Notes under the pieces: generated by a model | Seen by the model: only the letters and a program-made list of their open reading frames with translations | Database searches by the model: none | What the model was told of the DNA's origin: nothing | Position numbers and translations under genes: made by a program | Assembly: GCF_029894335.1 (NCBI RefSeq) | Contig: NZ_JARXZC010000007.1 | Span: 1-64,000 of the forward strand | DNA length: 64,000 nucleotides | Direction: 5' to 3' | DNA from: Kitasatospora sp. MAP5-34 | Lineage (GTDB): Bacteria; Actinomycetota; Actinomycetes; Streptomycetales; Streptomycetaceae | Shown: piece by piece, positions 60,354 to 64,000 of the stretch | How positions within the stretch are numbered: position 1 is the stretch's first letter | How the letters are laid out: each line of letters starts with the position of its first letter

Positions 60354-61814
60354 ATGGCGAGGTCCGTCATGGCGAGGTCCGTCACCGCCTACCGTCTCGG
60401 GCTGCTTCCGCTGCTGCTGTCGTGCGTCGCGCTGGCTCTGCTGCCCGCAGGTACCGCAGCGGCCGGCTCCGCAGACCCGGCGGTCACCGAGGTCTCGTTC
60501 ATGGGGGTCGGTGGCGTCGAGTTGCACGGGACGGTGGTGGCACCGGCGTCACAGGGGGCCGGCGGGCCGGGCAGCACCGGGCGTCACCCGGGTCTGGTCA
60601 TGCTGCCCGGGGCGGGGCCCGGCGGGCGGACGGAGCTCAGGAGTGCTGCGGAGGCGTACGCCCGGCACGGCGTGGTCACCCTGATCTACGACAAACGGAC
60701 GGTCGGCTACTCGACGGTCCACCGGGACTACTCGGTGCTCGCCGACGACGCTCTCGCCGCCCTGCACGTGCTTCAGGCGCGGCCGGACGTCGACCGGGGA
60801 GAGGTCGGGCTCTGGGGCCTGTCCGAAGGAGCGTGGCCGGCCTCGCTCGCCGCCGGTCGCTCGGCCGACGTGGCGTTCCTGATCACCGCCGGTGCGGTGG
60901 GGCTCACTCCGGCCCGCCAACAGGCCTGGGCCTACGGGGAGTTCCTCGGTCACCACCAGGTGTCCGGTTCCCTGCCGAGCACCCTGCAGGACACCGCGTC
61001 CCGGCAGCTGGTCGGCGCGGGGCTGTTCCCGGAGGCCGACTACGACCCGGTGCCCGCCTGGGAGCACGTGCACCAGCCGGTCCTGGCCCTCTGGGGTGAC
61101 CTCGACCGCGAGGCCGCACCCGCAGAGAGCTCCCGGATCATCCGGCAGGCGCTGGACCGGGGCGGCAACACCCACTACACGATCCACTTCGTCCCAGGGG
61201 TCCGCCACAACCTGAACCTGACCGCCGACGGCGGCTTCGACCGGCCCTCGGCGCTGCCGGCCGACTACGCGGACTACGAAGTCTCCTGGATCCAGCGGCT
61301 GAGCCAAAGCGGCAGCCTGCCACCGGTCAGCGTGGACCCGGCTCCGCAGCAGGACCGGCAGAGCCAGGCGCTCGCCCCGCTGAGCTGGTACGAGTCGCCC
61401 TGGCTCCAACTCGTGGCCGTCCTGGTCATGTTGGCCGGCTTCGCCGGATACCCGCTGGTCGGTGCGGTGCGCAGGCTGCGCGGCCACCGGCACCCCGCCC
61501 CGCTGGGCCGGTCGGCCCGCCGGCTCGCGGCAGCCGGGCTGGCGGCCTCGGTGGGAACGCTCGGCTACCTCCTCTTCACCGTGCTGACGGCGGCCAACCT
61601 GATCGGACCGGTGTTCCTCGGCCGACCGGTGCCCTGGCTCGTCCTGCAGTGCCTGGCGGTCGTCACGGTCGTGGCGACCGTGTGCACCGTGGTCGCGTGG
61701 CGGCGTACGCGGCCCGTACTGTCACGGCTGGAGCGGGCTCGGCTCGGCCTGCTGCTGACCGCCGGGGCGGTGTTCGTACCGTGGGCCGCCTACTGGGGTC
61801 TGCTCCGGCCCTGA
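60354..61814 (+). CDS. Membrane alpha/beta hydrolase with C-terminal four-helix domain
   Basis: About 486 residues. The start is uncertain because a 15-bp tandem repeat (ATGGCGAGGTCCGTC) duplicates start codons at 60354 and 60369; ATG 60252 is also in frame. After a signal-anchor helix (LGLLPLLLSCVALALLPAG), a dienelactone-hydrolase-like fold has LVMLPGAGPGGRTEL, the nucleophile in WGLSEGAWPASLAA and LALWGDLDREAAPAE. The last 150 residues hold four membrane helices. It is a cell-envelope hydrolase of unknown substrate. Confidence 0.85.
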   Translation: MARSVMARSVTAYRLGLLPLLLSCVALALLPAGTAAAGSADPAVTEVSFMGVGGVELHGTVVAPASQGAGGPGSTGRHPGLVMLPGAGPGGRTELRSAAEAYARHGVVTLIYDKRTVGYSTVHRDYSVLADDALAALHVLQARPDVDRGEVGLWGLSEGAWPASLAAGRSADVAFLITAGAVGLTPARQQAWAYGEFLGHHQVSGSLPSTLQDTASRQLVGAGLFPEADYDPVPAWEHVHQPVLALWGDLDREAAPAESSRIIRQALDRGGNTHYTIHFVPGVRHNLNLTADGGFDRPSALPADYADYEVSWIQRLSQSGSLPPVSVDPAPQQDRQSQALAPLSWYESPWLQLVAVLVMLAGFAGYPLVGAVRRLRGHRHPAPLGRSARRLAAAGLAASVGTLGYLLFTVLTAANLIGPVFLGRPVPWLVLQCLAVVTVVATVCTVVAWRRTRPVLSRLERARLGLLLTAGAVFVPWAAYWGLLRP

Positions 61815-61917
61815 CAGTTCCTGCACATACAGAACAGCGGCCCCTCGGGCTCAACGCACCGCAGGCGCACGGAAAACCGATGGCGTCCGGGCCCGCCGCG
61901 CGGGCAGGATGGTCCGC

Positions 61918-62013
61918 ATGTCCAAGTACGCCATCGCCGAGATGCCCGCAGTCGCGGGCGCGATGGCTGCTGCCCTGGCAGTCGCAGCCGCATTCGACGG
62001 CGCACGAAGCTGA
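61918..62013 (+). CDS. Possible small ORF upstream of the EF-Tu paralogue
   Basis: 31 codons: MSKYAIAEMPAVAGAMAAAL followed by AVAAAFDGARS, then TGA. It begins 191 bp before the EF-Tu gene, has an Ala-rich composition and ends exactly where a strong hairpin begins, so it could be a leader peptide coupled to attenuation. No conserved family recognised and no strong ribosome-binding site; it could be chance. Confidence 0.35.
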   Translation: MSKYAIAEMPAVAGAMAAALAVAAAFDGARS

Positions 62014-62053
62014 CCTTCCCCGGGATGTCCCGGAGCCTCGGACGGGGAAGGTC
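62012..62053. promoter_or_regulatory. Hairpin in the EF-Tu leader
   Basis: A perfect 11-bp stem (GACCTTCCCCG and complement) with a 20-nt loop, 56 bp before the EF-Tu start. Placed after the small ORF it could act as an attenuator or terminator. Confidence 0.5.
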
Positions 62054-62108
62054 GGCCCGTCGCTGAGGTTCCGTCACCATGCTTACGACTCGCAGGGAAG
62101 ATCCCGTC

Positions 62109-63290
62109 ATGGCCAAGCAGGCCTTCGTGCGCACCAAGCCGCACCTCAACATCGGCACCATGGGTCACGTCGACCACGGCAAGACCACTCTCACCGCCGC
62201 CATCACCAAGGTTCTCGCCGAGCGCGGCGGCGGCACCTTCGTCCCGTTCGACCGGATCGACCGGGCCCCGGAGGAGGCCGCGCGCGGCATCACCATCAAC
62301 ATCTCCCACGTCGAGTACGAGACGGAGACCCGCCACTACGCCCACGTGGACATGCCCGGGCACGCCGACTTCGTGAAGAACATGATCACCGGCGCCGCCC
62401 AGCTGGACGGCGCGATCCTGGTCGTCTCCGCGCAGGACGGCGTGATGCCGCAGACCGCCGAGCACGTGCTGCTGGCCCGTCAGGTCGGCGTCGAGCACGT
62501 TGTCGTCGCGCTCAACAAGGCCGACGCCGGCGACCCGGAGCTGCTCGAACTGGTCGAGTTGGAGGTCCGCGAGCTGCTGACCACCCACGGCTACGACGGC
62601 GGCGGGCTGCCCGTCGTACAGGTGTCCGGACTGCGGGCGCTGGAGGGCGACCCGCAGTGGTCGGCGGCCCTGCTGGAGCTGCTGGACGCGGTGGACGAGT
62701 ACGTCCCGACTCCCGTTCGGTACACGGACGCGCCGTTCCTGCTGCCGGTCGAGAACGTGCTGACCATCACCGGTCGCGGCACGGTCGTGACCGGCGCGGT
62801 CGAGCGCGGCCGGGTCCGGATGGGCGACCGGGTGGAGGTCCTCGGCTACGGCTCGGACCTGCAGTCCGTCGTCACCGGCGTCGAGACCTTCGGCCGGACG
62901 ATGGAGTGCGCGGAGGCGGGCGACAACGTCGCGCTGCTGCTGCGCGGCGTGCAGCGCGGTCAGATCCGGCGCGGGCAGGTCGTCGTCGCGGTCGGCAGTG
63001 CCTCGGTGCACACCCGCTTCACCGCGCGGGTGCACCTGCTGTCGACGGCGGAGGGCGGCCGCCGCACGCCGATCACGAGCGGCTACCGCCCGCAGTTCTA
63101 CCTGCGGACGGGCGACGTGGTCGGTGACGTCGAGCTGGGCGAGGGCACCTCGGTGGCGCGGCCGGGTGACACCGTCGAAGTGACGGTGACGCTCGGCCAG
63201 CCCGTGCCGCTGGAGCCCGGCCTCGGCTTCGCCGTCCGCGAGGGCGGCCGTACCGTCGCTGCGGGCACGGTCCGGACCGTCTGCGAGTAA
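62109..63290 (+). CDS. tuf3: Elongation factor Tu paralogue (EF-Tu3 type)
   Basis: 393 residues from ATG 62109. All GTPase motifs are present: [13 protein letters not shown] (G1), RGITINISH (switch I), DMPGHADF (G3) and NKAD (G4, where standard EF-Tu has NKCD). Domains II and III follow. Sequence in domains II and III (e.g. [20 protein letters not shown]) is clearly divergent from the main EF-Tu. It matches the third EF-Tu of streptomycetes, thought to be induced under starvation or antibiotic stress; it delivers aminoacyl-tRNA to ribosomes. No rps or fus genes are adjacent, unlike the main tuf. Confidence 0.9.
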   Translation: MAKQAFVRTKPHLNIGTMGHVDHGKTTLTAAITKVLAERGGGTFVPFDRIDRAPEEAARGITINISHVEYETETRHYAHVDMPGHADFVKNMITGAAQLDGAILVVSAQDGVMPQTAEHVLLARQVGVEHVVVALNKADAGDPELLELVELEVRELLTTHGYDGGGLPVVQVSGLRALEGDPQWSAALLELLDAVDEYVPTPVRYTDAPFLLPVENVLTITGRGTVVTGAVERGRVRMGDRVEVLGYGSDLQSVVTGVETFGRTMECAEAGDNVALLLRGVQRGQIRRGQVVVAVGSASVHTRFTARVHLLSTAEGGRRTPITSGYRPQFYLRTGDVVGDVELGEGTSVARPGDTVEVTVTLGQPVPLEPGLGFAVREGGRTVAAGTVRTVCE

Positions 63291-63304
63291 CCCGGCTCCG
63301 GCCG

Positions 63305-63348
63305 GGACGAGGGCTCCGGCCGCTGCGGCGCGGTCGGAGCCCTCGTCC
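63305..63348. terminator. Terminator of the EF-Tu paralogue
   Basis: A 14-bp stem (GGACGAGGGCTCCG and complement) with a 16-nt loop just after the stop. Confidence 0.75.
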
Positions 63349-63492
63349 GCATATACCCGCAGCGCGAGGGCGGAAGACGCTGGGACATGTATCTGAGACT
63401 TGAGGATATTCTGCGTCTCTTTCGATCTCCCTAGGGTTGGCCACATCAAACCGATGTCGAAAGACTCGAAGACGAAGACAAGGGAGAGTCCC

Positions 63493-64000
63493 ATGCGTGC
63501 AGTCATCCAGAACTCGATCGGCGGCCCCGAGGTGCTCGAGGTCGTGGAGGTCGCGCGGCCGAAGCCGGTCGAGGGCGAGGTGCTCGTCCGGGTGCACGCG
63601 AGTGCGCTGAACCCGGTGGACACGATGGTCAGGTCAGGGGCGCTCCCGCTGCTCGGGGAGCCGCCGTTCGGGCTCGGCTGGGACATCTCCGGGGTGGTCG
63701 AGGAGGCCGGGCCGGGGGCCGGGTTCGCGGTCGGCGACGAGGTCTACGGGATGCCCTACTTCCCCCGCGCCGCGACCGGCTACGCCGAGTACGTCGCCGC
63801 CCCCGCGCAGCAGCTGGCCCGCAAGCCGGCCTCGCTCGACCACGTGCACGCCGCCGCGCTGCCGCTCGCCGCGCTCACCGCCTGGCAGGGCCTGGTGGAC
63901 GCGGCGCGGCTCGCGGCCGGGGACCGGGTCCTGATCCACCGCGCCGCCGGCGGTGTCGGCCACCTCGCCGTCCAGATCGCCAAGGCCCGAGGGGCTTACG
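63493..64000 (+). CDS. NADP-dependent MDR quinone oxidoreductase-like, truncated by window end
   Basis: The first 169 residues of an MDR-superfamily enzyme: MRAVIQNSIGGPEVLEVVEV, the catalytic-domain motif VRVHASALNPVDTMVRSG, GWDISGVVEEAGPGAG and the start of the Rossmann fold IHRAAGGVGHLAVQIAKARG. No zinc ligands, which places it with quinone oxidoreductases. ATG 63493 has AGGGAGAG eight bases upstream. The gene continues past the window. Confidence 0.9.
   Translation, partial: MRAVIQNSIGGPEVLEVVEVARPKPVEGEVLVRVHASALNPVDTMVRSGALPLLGEPPFGLGWDISGVVEEAGPGAGFAVGDEVYGMPYFPRAATGYAEYVAAPAQQLARKPASLDHVHAAALPLAALTAWQGLVDAARLAAGDRVLIHRAAGGVGHLAVQIAKARGAY

Overview
The window is high-GC actinomycete chromosome. 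GTG starts are common, stop/start overlaps are frequent, and it carries LAL and PadR regulators, a LAxTG-sorted surface protein, a secreted S33 peptidase, a third-type EF-Tu, and the linkage dnaX / ybaB / recR / DUF5063 gene / ask / asd with the SRP RNA beside dnaX. This fits Streptomycetaceae (Streptomyces or Kitasatospora). Genus and species cannot be settled from the sequence alone.

Layout. (1) 1-7.4 kb is an accretion island. Four junctions, each holding the 3' half of a tRNA-Pro(CGG) flanked by paired arm-type repeats at fixed distances, separate small cargo modules: TetR + SnoaL-like + TfoX-N; an archaeal-type AAA ATPase; and a divergent MFS pump / ArsR-like regulator pair. The intact tRNA-Pro must lie left of the window. 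(2) 7.4-12.1 kb holds a GntR regulator and a four-gene operon of ribbon-helix-helix regulator, DUF4097 protein and DrrAB-type ABC exporter. (3) 12.4-35.9 kb is mostly ordinary chromosomal material: hydrolases, PadR and two-component regulators, an acyltransferase, an MscL-like channel with a zinc ribbon, an M48 protease, a vanadium haloperoxidase-type enzyme, a LAL regulator, a prolyl oligopeptidase, SURF1, and a sigma factor with a DUF4232 protein. (4) 36-43.7 kb is the conserved core: asd, ask, DUF5063, recR, ybaB, a GNAT, dnaX and ffs. (5) 43.86-55.8 kb is a second accretion island, anchored on an intact tRNA-Ser(GGA). Four further junction copies in different states of decay delimit modules carrying a D,D-peptidase-like hydrolase with a two-component system, an acetyltransferase/hydrolase/TetR set, a VapBC pair, an orphan XRE antitoxin, an RHH/PIN pair, a frameshifted tyrosine-integrase remnant and a GH27 alpha-galactosidase. 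(6) 55.8-64 kb returns to chromosome with gene relics, a beta-propeller surface protein, a phosphoesterase, a membrane hydrolase, the EF-Tu paralogue and the start of a quinone oxidoreductase-like gene.

The main observation is that two unrelated tRNA genes, 40 kb apart, carry the same kind of structure: repeated tRNA 3' halves that begin exactly at nucleotide 32 (first base of the anticodon loop), with arm repeats about 108-117 bp on either side, small cargo between them and no intact integrase. This looks like successive tyrosine-recombinase insertions that stacked up and lost, or never had, their own recombinase. Toxin-antitoxin pairs, drug-type exporters and modifying enzymes are the typical cargo. 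Decay of the tRNA fragments increases with distance from the intact tRNA, as expected when younger elements insert at the tRNA and push older ones away. The core genes between the islands are intact and operonic.
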